51,602 nucleotides of DNA from Mycolicibacter senuensis. Its GTDB lineage: Bacteria > Actinomycetota > Actinomycetes > Mycobacteriales > Mycobacteriaceae. Positions 18,742 to 28,528 of the stretch are shown one piece after another. The notes below the pieces were generated by a model that searched no databases, had not been told where the DNA came from, and worked only from the letters and a program-made list of their open reading frames with translations. The position numbers and the translations under genes were made by a program. How positions within the stretch are numbered: the first letter of the stretch is position 1; every line of letters starts with the position of its first letter. The stretch lies in contig NZ_QMEX01000017.1 in the NCBI RefSeq assembly GCF_003284925.1, positions 1 to 51,602 of the forward strand, in the 5' to 3' direction.

Positions 18742-19596
18742 ATGGCGCTACGGGCTCTGCAGGCGGTCTATCCGGGGGTGACCCGGCAGGTTCGCCGACC
18801 CATCGCCGCACTGGGCCGGCTCGGTGACCACACGCTGTTCTACGGCAGGGCGATCACCACGGCGCCGTTCGCGTTCACCCATTACCGCCGGGAGGTCATC
18901 CGGCTGATCGCCGAGATCAGCATGGGCACCGGGACGCTGGCGATGATCGGCGGCACGGTGGTGATCGTCGGGTTCTTGACCCTGGCGGCCGGCGGCACCC
19001 TGGCGGTGCAGGGCTACAGCTCGCTGGGCAACATCGGCATCGAGGCACTGACCGGGTTCCTGGCGGCGTTCATCAACGTCCGCATCTCGGCACCGGTGGT
19101 CGCCGGCATCGGACTGGCGGCCACCTTCGGCGCCGGGGTGACGGCGCAGTTGGGCGCGATGCGCATCAACGAGGAGATCGACGCGCTGGAGGCGATGGCG
19201 ATCCGCCCGATCGCCTACCTGGTCAGCACCCGCATCGTTGCCGGACTGGTCGCCATCACACCGCTGTACTCCATCGCGGTGATCCTGTCGTTCATTGCCA
19301 GCCGCTTCACCACGGTCTTTCTGTTCGGGCAGTCGGCCGGCCTCTACGACCACTACTTCCGGACCTTCCTGAACCCCATCGACCTGCTGTGGTCGTTCCT
19401 GCAGGCCTTCCTGATGGCGGTCACCATCTTGTTGATCCACACCTATTTCGGCTATTTCGCCGCGGGCGGCCCGGCCGGCGTCGGTGTCGCGGTGGGCAAC
19501 GCGGTGCGGACGTCACTGGTCGTCGTCGTGTCGGTGACGCTGCTGGTGTCGCTGTCGGTCTACGGCGCCAGCGGCAATTTCAATCTGGCGGGCTAG
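18742..19596 (+). CDS. YrbE (MlaE-type) permease, second of pair
   Basis: A 284-residue partner permease (YrbE B type). It has a longer N-terminal cytoplasmic helix region, then hydrophobic spans from about residue 60 and the conserved loop R-I-N-E-E-I-D-A-L-E-A-M-A-I-R-P. It would form a heterodimeric channel with the preceding protein and be energised by an MlaF/MceG ATPase encoded elsewhere. No mce substrate-binding gene follows: the next gene, 70 bases on, is the mutase large subunit. The pair could serve an unlinked Mce complex or import the island's substrate directly (inference). Confidence 0.9.
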   Translation: MALRALQAVYPGVTRQVRRPIAALGRLGDHTLFYGRAITTAPFAFTHYRREVIRLIAEISMGTGTLAMIGGTVVIVGFLTLAAGGTLAVQGYSSLGNIGIEALTGFLAAFINVRISAPVVAGIGLAATFGAGVTAQLGAMRINEEIDALEAMAIRPIAYLVSTRIVAGLVAITPLYSIAVILSFIASRFTTVFLFGQSAGLYDHYFRTFLNPIDLLWSFLQAFLMAVTILLIHTYFGYFAAGGPAGVGVAVGNAVRTSLVVVVSVTLLVSLSVYGASGNFNLAG

Positions 19597-19626
19597 TCCG
19601 GCGGCATCGACGCACGTCACAACTAG

Positions 19627-19643
19627 TGGTATTGGCATTCTCA
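19627..19643 (+). promoter_or_regulatory. 17-bp operator, site C (imperfect)
   Basis: TGGTATTGGCATTCTCA has a perfect right half (ATTCTCA) and a left half with three changes. It is centred about 30 bases upstream of the mutase start, in the AT-rich stretch where the promoter must lie. Confidence 0.45.
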
Positions 19644-19665
19644 TTTTTTGCAAGTACCGTATCCA

Positions 19666-21245
<1,580 letters not shown>

Positions 21246-21246
<1 letters not shown>

Positions 21247-21671
21247 TGACTTCTGCGCTCCCTTCGGCTGTGCCCCAGCGGGTTCTGGTCGCCAAGCCCG
21301 GCCTCGACGGCCACGACCGCGGCGCCAAGATCGTCGCGCGGACGCTGCGCGACGCCGGCTTCGAGGTCATCTACACCGGCATCCGGCAGCGTGTCGAGGA
21401 CATCGTCTCGACCGCGCTGCAGGAGGACGTCGCGGTGGTGGGCTTGAGCATTCTGTCCGGCGCGCACGTTGCGCTGACCGCCCGCATCGTCGAGGCGCTG
21501 CGGGCCGCCGACGGCGGTGACATCGCGGTGGTGGTCGGCGGAACCATCCCGCAGTCCGACGTGGACAAGCTGTTGTCGCTGGGGGCGGCCGCGGTCTTTC
21601 CCACCGGAACATCATTGGACGACTTGGTGACCGGTGTTCGCCGGGTCATCGGCCACGTGGAGGCCTCCTGA
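21246..21671 (+). CDS. Cobalamin-binding small subunit of acyl-CoA mutase
   Basis: A 141-residue B12-binding domain. The base-off/His-on motif D-x-H-x-x-G is at residues 21-26 (D-G-H-D-R-G), followed by the S-I-L-S-G loop and V-V-V-G-G-T-I-P, both of which contact the nucleotide tail of cobalamin. It is the separate small subunit, as in isobutyryl-CoA and 2-hydroxyisobutyryl-CoA mutases, whereas mycobacterial methylmalonyl-CoA mutase carries this domain fused to its large chain. The ATG overlaps the large-subunit stop by one base. No MeaB/IcmF-type G-protein chaperone is seen in the window. Confidence 0.93.
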
Positions 21672-21672
21672 C

Positions 21673-22629
21673 ATGCGACTTGGGGTGATGATCGGCGCCG
21701 AGCGCGGCGACATGGCGCGCAAGGTCAAAAAACTGATCTCCGATATCGAATGGGCCGACTCGGCGGGGCTGTCCACCGCGTGGATGCCGCAGGTGCCCGA
21801 CGATTTCGATCTGCTGACCATGGTGACGCTGATGGCCTGCCACAGCACCCGGATCGAACTCGGCACCGCCGTGGTGCCGTTGCAGGCTCAGCACCCGATT
21901 GCGTTGGCGCGCCAGGCGCTTTCGGTGCACGCCGTCTCCGGTGGCCGGCTGGCCCTGGGCGTCGGGCCGTCGCACCACTGGATCATCCGGGACATGCTCG
22001 GCCTGCCGTATGACAAGCCGGCCGCCTACACCCGCGACTACCTGCAGGTGCTCAACGCCGCGCTGGCCGGCCCGGGACCGGTGGACGTCGAGAACGACCA
22101 CTTCACCGTGCACAATCCGACCGCACTGGGCGCCGAGACCAAGATGCCGGTGCTGGTGGCCGCGCTCGGTCCGGTGATGTTGCAGATCGCCGGCGAGCAC
22201 GCTGACGGCACGTCGCTGTGGATGGCCGACGAGAAGGCGATCGCCGAGCACATCGCGCCGAAGATCAACAAGGCCGCCGCGGAAGCGGGCAGACCCGCAC
22301 CGCGTATCGTCGCCGGCATCCCGGTCACGCTGTGCGCCAATTCCGAGATCGAGACCGCCAAAGAGCGCGCCAACCGGATCCTGGCGGAGGCCGAGACCTC
22401 GCCGAACTATCAGCGCCTGCTCGACCGCGGCTCGGCCCGCGATGTCGGCGACCTGTGCGCGGCCGGCGACGAGGAGTCGATCCTGAAGCGGTTCAAGCAG
22501 TTCGCCGACGCCGGGGTGACCGACCTGTCGGTGCGGCTGCTGCCGATCGGCGACAACCGCGATGAGCTGATCGCCTCCAAGTACCGCACCCGCGAGGTGA
22601 TCGCCGAGCTGGCCAAGGATATTTCGTGA
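21673..22629 (+). CDS. LLM-class (F420-dependent type) oxidoreductase
   Basis: A 318-residue luciferase-like monooxygenase fold protein. It has the N-terminal M-R-L-G-V-M-I strand, W-A-D-S-A-G-L-S-T-A-W-M and the G-R-L-A-L-G-V-G-P-S-H segment common to F420-dependent oxidoreductases of mycobacteria. The ATG at 21673 begins one base after the mutase small-subunit stop. In this family F420H2 or FMNH2 reduces the substrate or activates oxygen; the sequence does not decide which. It shares an operon with the mutase and the CoA-transferase, so it probably acts on the same acid or its CoA ester. Confidence 0.87.
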   Translation: MRLGVMIGAERGDMARKVKKLISDIEWADSAGLSTAWMPQVPDDFDLLTMVTLMACHSTRIELGTAVVPLQAQHPIALARQALSVHAVSGGRLALGVGPSHHWIIRDMLGLPYDKPAAYTRDYLQVLNAALAGPGPVDVENDHFTVHNPTALGAETKMPVLVAALGPVMLQIAGEHADGTSLWMADEKAIAEHIAPKINKAAAEAGRPAPRIVAGIPVTLCANSEIETAKERANRILAEAETSPNYQRLLDRGSARDVGDLCAAGDEESILKRFKQFADAGVTDLSVRLLPIGDNRDELIASKYRTREVIAELAKDIS

Positions 22630-23645
22630 GCGGACCGCTGTCGGGGATCCGCATCCTCGAAGTGGGAGTGATGCTGGCCGGTCCGTACGCGACGATGCTG
22701 CTGGCCGATCTCGGGGCCGAGGTCATCAAGATAGAACCGCCGAGCGGGGAGATCTCCCGCCAGGTCGGCCCGAGCTACTTCGCCAGCCTCAACCGCAACA
22801 AGCGCAGCGTCCGGCTGGATCTGACCACCGACGCCGGGCAGGCGCGGCTGGCCGAGCTGGTCGCGGAATCCCATGCGCTGCTGGTGAATATGAAGCCGTC
22901 GGTGATCCGCCGGCTGGGACTCACTTACGATGCGCTGCGGCGGCACAACGAGAAGATCGTGTGCGTCGCGCTGACCGGGTTCGGGCTGGACGGCGGCGAC
23001 GAGCCGGCGTTCGACTACGTGATCCAGGCGGCCACCGGGATCGCCGCGATGACCGGCGACCCGAACGGCCCGCCGACGCTGCCGGGCTACTCATCGGCGG
23101 ACAACTCCACCGGCCTGGCGGCCGCCCTGGGTCTGCTGGCCCAGATCGTCAGCGGCCGCGGCGGCCAGGTTGAAGTGTCGCTGCTGGACGTGATGTTGTC
23201 CCAGCTGAACTACCGGGCGTCGGCCTACCTCAACGACGGCGTCGAGCCGCAGCGGCATCCGCACGGCGCACACTCCTATTACGTGCCGGCCCAGCTGTTT
23301 CCGACCGCAGCGGGCTATCTGGCGCTGTTCGTCACCCATGACGGATTCTGGAAGAGCTTTGCCACCGAAGCGGGTATCGACGGCTTTGCGACCATGGAGG
23401 AGCGCGCAGCCCGCCGTGCGGAAGTGCTGGCCGTGGTCACCGCCGCGCTGGCGGCTGACACCGCGGCCGGCTGGGAGCGCCGCCTGCGTCCGCTGGGGAT
23501 CCCCGCGGCCGCCGTTCGGACCATGCCCGAAGCGCTGAAGGAATATCACCACGCCATCGTCACGGCCGGCGATTTTCGGTTGGTGGGCAGCCCGATTCGC
23601 GTCGCGGGGTACGAACCCGACTACCGGCCGCCGCCGGGGCTGTAA
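22626..23645 (+). CDS. Class III (CaiB/BaiF) CoA-transferase
   Basis: A 339-residue CoA-transferase, shorter than the usual 390-410. It has the N-terminal G-P-Y-A-T-M-L-L-A-D-L-G-A-E-V-I-K-I-E motif and a candidate catalytic aspartate in S-S-A-D-N-S-T-G, near residue 158, which would form the acyl-aspartyl intermediate. The C-terminal domain is compact. It would move CoA between two carboxylic acids. The GTG start overlaps the stop of the LLM gene by four bases. It ends the 19666-23645 operon and faces the thiolase gene across a 26-base gap that contains a hairpin. Confidence 0.88.
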   Translation: MSGPLSGIRILEVGVMLAGPYATMLLADLGAEVIKIEPPSGEISRQVGPSYFASLNRNKRSVRLDLTTDAGQARLAELVAESHALLVNMKPSVIRRLGLTYDALRRHNEKIVCVALTGFGLDGGDEPAFDYVIQAATGIAAMTGDPNGPPTLPGYSSADNSTGLAAALGLLAQIVSGRGGQVEVSLLDVMLSQLNYRASAYLNDGVEPQRHPHGAHSYYVPAQLFPTAAGYLALFVTHDGFWKSFATEAGIDGFATMEERAARRAEVLAVVTAALAADTAAGWERRLRPLGIPAAAVRTMPEALKEYHHAIVTAGDFRLVGSPIRVAGYEPDYRPPPGL

Positions 23646-23667
23646 CCGGCCGTCGCACAGTGGCCGG
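23646..23667. terminator. Hairpin between convergent operons
   Basis: CCGGCC at 23646-23651 pairs with GGCCGG at 23662-23667 around a 10-base loop. It occupies nearly the whole gap between the CoA-transferase and the convergent thiolase gene. There is no T-run, so termination is uncertain. Confidence 0.35.
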
Positions 23668-23671
23668 ACGC

Positions 23672-24826
23672 TCAGACCGTGACGATGGTCGCCGACGCCG
23701 TCCCGGGCGCACCGTAGACCTGCGCGAAGCCCACCTTCGGCTCGCCCGGCACCTGACGGTCACCGGCCCGGCCGCGCAGCTGCAACACCAGCTCGTGCAG
23801 CTGGCGAAGCCCGGACGCCCCGATCGGCTCGCCGTTGGCGATCAGGCCGCCGTCGGTGTTGACCGGCAGTGACCCGGAGATCTCGGTGGCGCCGTCGGCG
23901 AGTAGCTTCTCCTGGTCGCCGTCGGCGCAGAAACCGCATTCGGCCATGTGGATGACCTCGGCGCCGGCGTCGGTGTCCTGCAGCTGGATCACATCGACGT
24001 CTTCGGGTGCCACACCGGCCTTTTCGAACGCGGCGCGGGCGGCATACACCGTCGGCGCGACGTCCTCTTCGATCGGAGCCGACGTGCCGTGCACCTCGTA
24101 GGCGCCATAGGTGCGGGTGCGGATCTCGGTGGCCTTCAGATACACCGGCTTGTCGGTGTAGCGGTGGGCGATGTCGGCACGGCACATCACCACCGCGGCG
24201 GCGCCCTCGTCCGGCGCGCAGAACATGTACTGCGTCAGCGGGTAGTTCAGCACCGTCGAGTTGAGGATGGCGTCCTCGGACATCGGCTTGCGCCGGAAGG
24301 CATTCGGGTTCAGCGCGCCGTTGCGGAAGTTCTTGGCGGCGACTTTGGCCAGCGTCTGCTGCGAGATGTTGTGCTTGTGCAGGTAGCGGTTGGCCTTCAT
24401 GCCGAAGAACTTGGTGGTGACGAACTGCCCGTTCTCGGCGTACCAGGCCGGCAGCGCCAGCTTGGCCGGGTCATCGGTGAACGCCCCGCGGGGGTGCTTG
24501 TCCATGCCGATCGCGATGCCGATGTCGTACTTGCCGGATGCGATGTTGTCGGCGCAGACCTGGGTGGCCGTGGCCGCCGTCGCGCAGGCGTTGAACACGT
24601 TGGTGAACGGGATGCCGGTGAGCCCGACCAGTCGGGTCACCGCGTCGGGGTTGGAGATCTCGTAGCTGCCGCCGACCCCGAACTGGATGTCCTTCCACTC
24701 GACACCGGCGTCGGCCAGCGCGGTGTGGATCGCCTCGGCGCCCATCTGCATCGCGGACTTGTCGAACCGGCCGAACGGGTGCAGGCCGACGCCGATGATC
24801 GCCACATCGTTGTTGGTTACCGTCAT
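23672..24826 (-). CDS. Thiolase-fold enzyme, SCP2/Ltp type
   Basis: A 384-residue thiolase-superfamily enzyme of the SCP2-thiolase/Ltp branch. The nucleophile position holds C81 (N-A-C-A-T-A-A-T-A). The usual G-H-P histidine motif reads N-G-E-P-I-G-A-S-G, so the histidine is glutamate. The C-terminal CxG cysteine is tyrosine (Q-V-Y-G-A-P-G-T). Ltp2-type retro-aldolases of sterol degradation also lack thiolase residues and use tyrosines and a DUF35 partner, so carbon-carbon cleavage by retro-aldol or modified thiolysis is likely. The ATG at 24826 follows AAGGAG. It lies 13 bases after the DUF35 gene, its probable partner. Confidence 0.86.
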   Translation of the reverse strand: MTVTNNDVAIIGVGLHPFGRFDKSAMQMGAEAIHTALADAGVEWKDIQFGVGGSYEISNPDAVTRLVGLTGIPFTNVFNACATAATATQVCADNIASGKYDIGIAIGMDKHPRGAFTDDPAKLALPAWYAENGQFVTTKFFGMKANRYLHKHNISQQTLAKVAAKNFRNGALNPNAFRRKPMSEDAILNSTVLNYPLTQYMFCAPDEGAAAVVMCRADIAHRYTDKPVYLKATEIRTRTYGAYEVHGTSAPIEEDVAPTVYAARAAFEKAGVAPEDVDVIQLQDTDAGAEVIHMAECGFCADGDQEKLLADGATEISGSLPVNTDGGLIANGEPIGASGLRQLHELVLQLRGRAGDRQVPGEPKVGFAQVYGAPGTASATIVTV

Positions 24827-24839
24827 GTCGCAGGTCTCC

Positions 24840-25256
24840 TTAGACGGGCTGGAAGGCCCAGGTGAGAATCTCGGTTCCGTCGTCGTCGACATAGAACGGC
24901 ACCATGGTCAGTTCGACGTCCATCCCGAATTTCAGCTTGGCGGGATCGGATTCGGTCAGGCGGGCCTCGACCTGGATCACGTCGCCGAGGCGGATCAATC
25001 CGATGCCGAAGGGGGTGAAGCTCTCGGCGGTCTCGCCGCCGGCGTAGGGCAGCTTCGGCACGAAGCCCTGGGTGGTCCAGGCTTCCAGCGTGCCCTGGCG
25101 GGGCAGCAGCAGATCCTGCATCCGCGGGCCGCTGCAGCGCGGGCAGTGATCCTGCCGCGGCCACACCGTCGCCTCGCAGTCGTCGCATTGACTGCCGACC
25201 AGGGCGAGGTTCTCGTCGGGCCAGTTGGTGACCTCGGGAGCCAGGACTTTACGCAT
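24840..25256 (-). CDS. DUF35 (zinc ribbon plus OB-fold) partner protein
   Basis: A 138-residue acyl-CoA-associated protein. A zinc ribbon is made by cysteines 24, 27, 38 and 41 (C-D-D-C and C-P-R-C), and an OB-fold occupies the C-terminal half with F-G-I-G-L-I-R-L-G-D. Such proteins form complexes with SCP2-type thiolases or aldolases (ChsH2-Ltp2 in sterol side-chain removal) and help bind the CoA ester. A GTG at 25265 in the same frame is an alternative start. It is the first gene of the operon and has the operator at 25287 directly upstream. Confidence 0.87.
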   Translation of the reverse strand: MRKVLAPEVTNWPDENLALVGSQCDDCEATVWPRQDHCPRCSGPRMQDLLLPRQGTLEAWTTQGFVPKLPYAGGETAESFTPFGIGLIRLGDVIQVEARLTESDPAKLKFGMDVELTMVPFYVDDDGTEILTWAFQPV

Positions 25257-25286
25257 GGGCGGCACCCGCCGGGTGACCGCACGATG

Positions 25287-25303
25287 TGGAAATCACATTC
25301 TCA
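25287..25303 (-). promoter_or_regulatory. 17-bp operator, site D
   Basis: TGGAAATCACATTCTCA (plus strand) matches the consensus at 12 of 14 arm positions, with a perfect ATTCTCA half. It lies 31 bases upstream of the DUF35 start codon, so it should control the DUF35-thiolase operon. Confidence 0.6.
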
Positions 25304-25406
25304 ATTAGAGCATATGACCATCTGGGAGGGAAGCCGATGCCGGCTTCGGGCGTCGCGCTGGCGATAGTGCCGGGGTGCGAGCGTGCGCAAACCCGGGAAT
25401 TTCGGC

Positions 25407-25429
25407 GGCGTGTCGACCGGAAACACGCC
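25407..25429 (-). terminator. Hairpin downstream of the TetR gene
   Basis: GGCGTGT at 25407-25413 pairs perfectly with ACACGCC at 25423-25429 across a 9-base loop, beginning about 20 bases beyond the TetR stop codon in its reading direction. There is no T-run, so it is a weak terminator candidate. The remaining bases between 25304 and 25450 hold no gene I can support. Confidence 0.35.
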
Positions 25430-25450
25430 CGCTCGCGCAAGAAAGTCCGA

Positions 25451-26101
25451 TCAGTTGGCCAGGCCGTGGGCGCAGAAGTCCCACACCTCGTCGGCGGTGA
25501 TGGGATGGACGGCCGGGTCGTCGGATTCGCCGCTGGACTGCGCCACAAACATCACGGTCTGCATGGTCATCGCTGCCATGCGCCGCGCGTTGACGCCGTT
25601 GCGCAACTCGCCGGCCTGCTCGGCGGCCTCCATCAACTCGGTGAGCAGACTCAGCAGCGGGGTGAAAGCGACCCGGACCTCGGTGGGATGCGAAACCAGC
25701 AGCCGCGGTGCGAAATCGGTGAACAGCGGGCGCTTGGCCGACGGGTCCGGCCGGGACAGCTCGAAGAGCAACTCGACGGCGACCTTCAACCGCTGCAGTG
25801 GCTTGCTCTGGTCCTCGGTGGCGGCGCGGATCTGGTCGGCGGTCCGGCTCAGGGCGTCCTCGAACAGCGCCAGCAGCAACTCGTGCTTGCCGTTGAACTG
25901 CAGGTAGAAGCTGCGCAGCGACTGCCGTGAGCGCTCCACCACCTCCTGGACGGTGAAGTCCGTGCTGCCCTTCTCGATGATGATGGCCTGGGCGGCGTCC
26001 AGAAATCGCTGAACGCGCTGGGCGGCGCGCAGCCGTGCGGTCTTGATCGATCGCTCAACCGCCCGCTGCTTCCAGACGGGCTCCTCTTCGGGGTTGCTCA
26101 C
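25451..26101 (-). CDS. TetR-family regulator, candidate controller of the 17-bp palindrome regulon
   Basis: A 216-residue TetR protein. The DNA-binding domain covers residues about 27-75, with F-T-V-Q-E-V-V-E-R-S-R-Q-S-L-R-S-F-Y as the helix-turn-helix, followed by K-H-E-L-L-L-A-L-F. The C-terminal ligand domain is long and hydrophobic, as expected for an acyl-CoA sensor. A perfect copy of the island palindrome (26226-26242) lies between this gene and the divergent crotonase. Another copy (25287-25303) lies past its 3' end, in front of the DUF35 operon. This placement makes it the best candidate for the repressor of the whole set; this is inference from position only. Confidence 0.88.
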   Translation of the reverse strand: MSNPEEEPVWKQRAVERSIKTARLRAAQRVQRFLDAAQAIIIEKGSTDFTVQEVVERSRQSLRSFYLQFNGKHELLLALFEDALSRTADQIRAATEDQSKPLQRLKVAVELLFELSRPDPSAKRPLFTDFAPRLLVSHPTEVRVAFTPLLSLLTELMEAAEQAGELRNGVNARRMAAMTMQTVMFVAQSSGESDDPAVHPITADEVWDFCAHGLAN

Positions 26102-26225
26102 CAGCGGCTCCGACCGTTGCCTTTTTGGGAGAACACGAATGCACCTTACCGGAGAATGCGGTCATGTCGGCGTGGCCGATCGCGGCGGTGCCGTCCCGGC
26201 GGCGAAGATGGTAACTTTCCGAGAA

Positions 26226-26242
26226 TGAGAAGCGGCTTCTCA
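26226..26242. promoter_or_regulatory. 17-bp operator, site E (perfect palindrome)
   Basis: TGAGAAGCGGCTTCTCA has 7-base perfect arms around CGG. It overlaps a second partial copy (GAGAATGAGAAG) on its left. It lies 33 bases before the crotonase ATG and 125 bases from the TetR start, so it can control both directions. Confidence 0.72.
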
Positions 26243-26274
26243 TCGATTGCCGATCCCGCAACTGAAGGACACCC

Positions 26275-27057
26275 ATGTACATCGATTACGAGGTCGCCGA
26301 CCGGATCGCGACGATCACGCTGAACCGGCCCGAGGCCGCCAACGCCCAGAATCCCGAGCTGCTCGACGAGCTCGACGCGGCCTGGACGCGCGCCGCCGAC
26401 GACGACGATGTTGCCGTCATCGTGCTGCGGGCCAACGGCAAACACTTCTCGGCCGGCCACGACCTCAAGGGCGGCGGCCCGGTGCCGGACAAGATCACCC
26501 TGGAGTTCATCTACAAACACGAGTGCAAGCGGTACCTGGAGTACACGCTGCGGTGGCGCAACCTGCCCAAGCCGTCGATCGCCGCGGTGCAGGGCCGGTG
26601 CATCTCCGGTGGGTTGATGTTGTGCTGGCCGTGCGACCTGATCATCGCCGCCGACGACGCCCAGTTCTCCGACCCGGTGGTGCTGATGGGCATCGGCGGC
26701 GTCGAGTACCACGGGCACACCTGGGAACTGGGCCCGCGCAAAGCCAAGGAGATCCTGTTCACCGGCCGCGCGATGACCGCCCAGGAAGTCGAGCAGACCG
26801 GGATGGTCAACAAGGTGGTGCCGCGCGATGAGCTCGACGCCGAGACCCGCCGGCTCGCCGAGCACATCGCCACCATGCCGTCCTTCGCGCTGCGGCAGGC
26901 CAAGCGGGCGGTCAACCAGACCCTGGATGTGCAGGGCTTCTACTCGGCGGTCCAGTCCGCCTTCGACATCCACGAGACCGGCCACGGCAACGCGCTCTCG
27001 GTCTGCGGCTGGCCGGTGCTGGTCAACCTCGACGAGATGAAGTCACAGGTCAAGTAG
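26275..27057 (+). CDS. Enoyl-CoA hydratase/isomerase family protein (atypical)
   Basis: A 260-residue crotonase-fold protein. The first oxyanion segment is H-F-S-A-G-H-D-L-K and the second is Q-G-R-C-I-S-G-G-L-M. Neither classical catalytic glutamate is present: the first position is methionine (G-G-L-M-L) and the second falls in S-D-P-V-V-L-M. The following G-V-E-Y-H-G-H supplies a different glutamate and histidines. Hydration in the classical manner is therefore unlikely; a hydrolase, isomerase or C-C lyase role is possible. It is divergent from the TetR gene and controlled by site E. Its 3' end overlaps the convergent synthetase gene by eight bases. Confidence 0.83.
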   Translation: MYIDYEVADRIATITLNRPEAANAQNPELLDELDAAWTRAADDDDVAVIVLRANGKHFSAGHDLKGGGPVPDKITLEFIYKHECKRYLEYTLRWRNLPKPSIAAVQGRCISGGLMLCWPCDLIIAADDAQFSDPVVLMGIGGVEYHGHTWELGPRKAKEILFTGRAMTAQEVEQTGMVNKVVPRDELDAETRRLAEHIATMPSFALRQAKRAVNQTLDVQGFYSAVQSAFDIHETGHGNALSVCGWPVLVNLDEMKSQVK

Positions 27058-28528
27058 TCGCGCGGGCCAACGACCGCAGCTCGCGTTTGAGCACCTTGCC
27101 GTAGCTGTTCTTGGGCAGCGCGTCGACGAACTCGTAGCGTTTCGGGCGCTTGAACCGGGCGATGCGTTCCAGCAGATGGGCGTCCAGTTCGGCCGCTGAC
27201 GCATCGCCGACGATGAACGCGACCACGACCTCGCCCCATTCGGCATCCGGTGCGCCTACCACGCCGGCCTCGACGACCCCGGGGTGGTCCAGCAGCGCCT
27301 CTTCGACTTCGCGGGGATAGATGTTGCTGCCGCCGCTGATCACCACGTCCTTGGAGCGGTCCCGCAACGTGAGAAACCCGCGCTCGTCGAAGCAGCCCTT
27401 GTCGCCGGTGAACAACCAGCCGTCCCTGATGGTCGCGGCGGTGGCGTCCGGGTCCTTCCAGTAGCCGGCCATCACCACGTCGCCGCGGCAGACGATCTCG
27501 CCGACCTCGCCGACCGGCGCGGGGGTGCCGTCGTCGCGCAGCACCGAGACTTGCACTCCGGAGCGCGGATAGCCCACCGAGGCCAGCATCGCGTTGTCGC
27601 CGCCGCCGTGGTCGGCACGGCTCAGGCCGGTGATCGTCATCGGGGCCTCGCCCTGGCCGTAGAGCTGGGCGAACACCGGCCCGAACGCGGCCAGTGCGCG
27701 CTTGAGGTCCCCGAGATACATCGGGCCGCCGCCGTAGATGATGGTGCGCAGATTCGCCGGACGCTCACGGCCGGTGGCGACCAGGCGTGCGATCATCGTC
27801 GGCGCCAGAAACGCGGTGGCACCCGGATGATGCCCGCACAGGTCGAGGAATTCGTCGGCGTCGAACGCGCCGGAGGCCGGCACCACCTGCCGCGCCCCGC
27901 GCAACACGTAGGGCGCGATGTACAGCCCGGAGCCGTGCGACATCGGGGCGCCGTGGATCAGGCTGCAATCGGCGTCGGGATCGTCGAGATCGGCCAGATG
28001 CGCCACCGTCATCGCCATCAGGTTGCGGTGGGTCAGCATCGCCCCCTTCGAGCGCCCGGTGGTGCCGCTGGTGTAGAACAGCCACGCCAGCCGGGAGGGA
28101 TCCGGATCCGGCGGCGCCGCCGGTTCGATCTGGAACCGCTCCAGATATGCTGCGCTGCCGATGATCTCGATCGGGATGGGTACCGCACCGCTCAGCCCGG
28201 CGGCGAGCGTCGGGGACGCGAAGATCAGATCAGCGCCGGCGTCGGAAATGATCTGGGCCATCTCGCGTGGGTGCAGCTTGTAGTTGAGCGGGACGACGAC
28301 GCCGTCGGCCGCCCAGGTGGCGAACATCAGCTCGATGATCTCGGGCCGGTTCTCGCTGGCGATCACGATCCGTGCCCCGGGCGCAACCGCTGCGCGCAGT
28401 GATGCCGCCAAGCGCAGCACGCGGTCGGCCAGCTCGCGCCAGGTGTGCAGTTGGCGCTCACCGTGATACACCGCGCCGCGCTCGCCGAATCGGGCCGCGG
28501 CCTGATCGAGCAGCGAGAACAGGTTCAC
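27050..28528 (-). CDS. Acyl-CoA synthetase (AMP-forming)
   Basis: A 492-residue ANL-superfamily ligase. The P-loop L-F-Y-T-S-G-T-T-G-R-S-K-G is near residue 155, the A5 region reads Y-G-Q-G-E-A-P, the A7 aspartate is in F-T-G-D-K-G and the hinge is R-S-K-D-V-V-I-S-G-G. The catalytic lysine is in the C-terminal N-S-Y-G-K-V-L-K-R. It activates a carboxylic acid to its CoA ester with ATP. The GTG at 28528 overlaps the upstream SDR stop by four bases; longer readings run into the SDR gene. It is the last gene of a five-gene coupled operon. Substrate unknown. Confidence 0.9.
   Translation of the reverse strand: MNLFSLLDQAAARFGERGAVYHGERQLHTWRELADRVLRLAASLRAAVAPGARIVIASENRPEIIELMFATWAADGVVVPLNYKLHPREMAQIISDAGADLIFASPTLAAGLSGAVPIPIEIIGSAAYLERFQIEPAAPPDPDPSRLAWLFYTSGTTGRSKGAMLTHRNLMAMTVAHLADLDDPDADCSLIHGAPMSHGSGLYIAPYVLRGARQVVPASGAFDADEFLDLCGHHPGATAFLAPTMIARLVATGRERPANLRTIIYGGGPMYLGDLKRALAAFGPVFAQLYGQGEAPMTITGLSRADHGGGDNAMLASVGYPRSGVQVSVLRDDGTPAPVGEVGEIVCRGDVVMAGYWKDPDATAATIRDGWLFTGDKGCFDERGFLTLRDRSKDVVISGGSNIYPREVEEALLDHPGVVEAGVVGAPDAEWGEVVVAFIVGDASAAELDAHLLERIARFKRPKRYEFVDALPKNSYGKVLKRELRSLARATT

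Noticed and set aside
19597..19665. A cobalamin riboswitch in front of the B12-dependent mutase
   Set aside because: The gap is only about 69 bases, far too short for a cobalamin riboswitch, and no B12-box-like stretch is visible.
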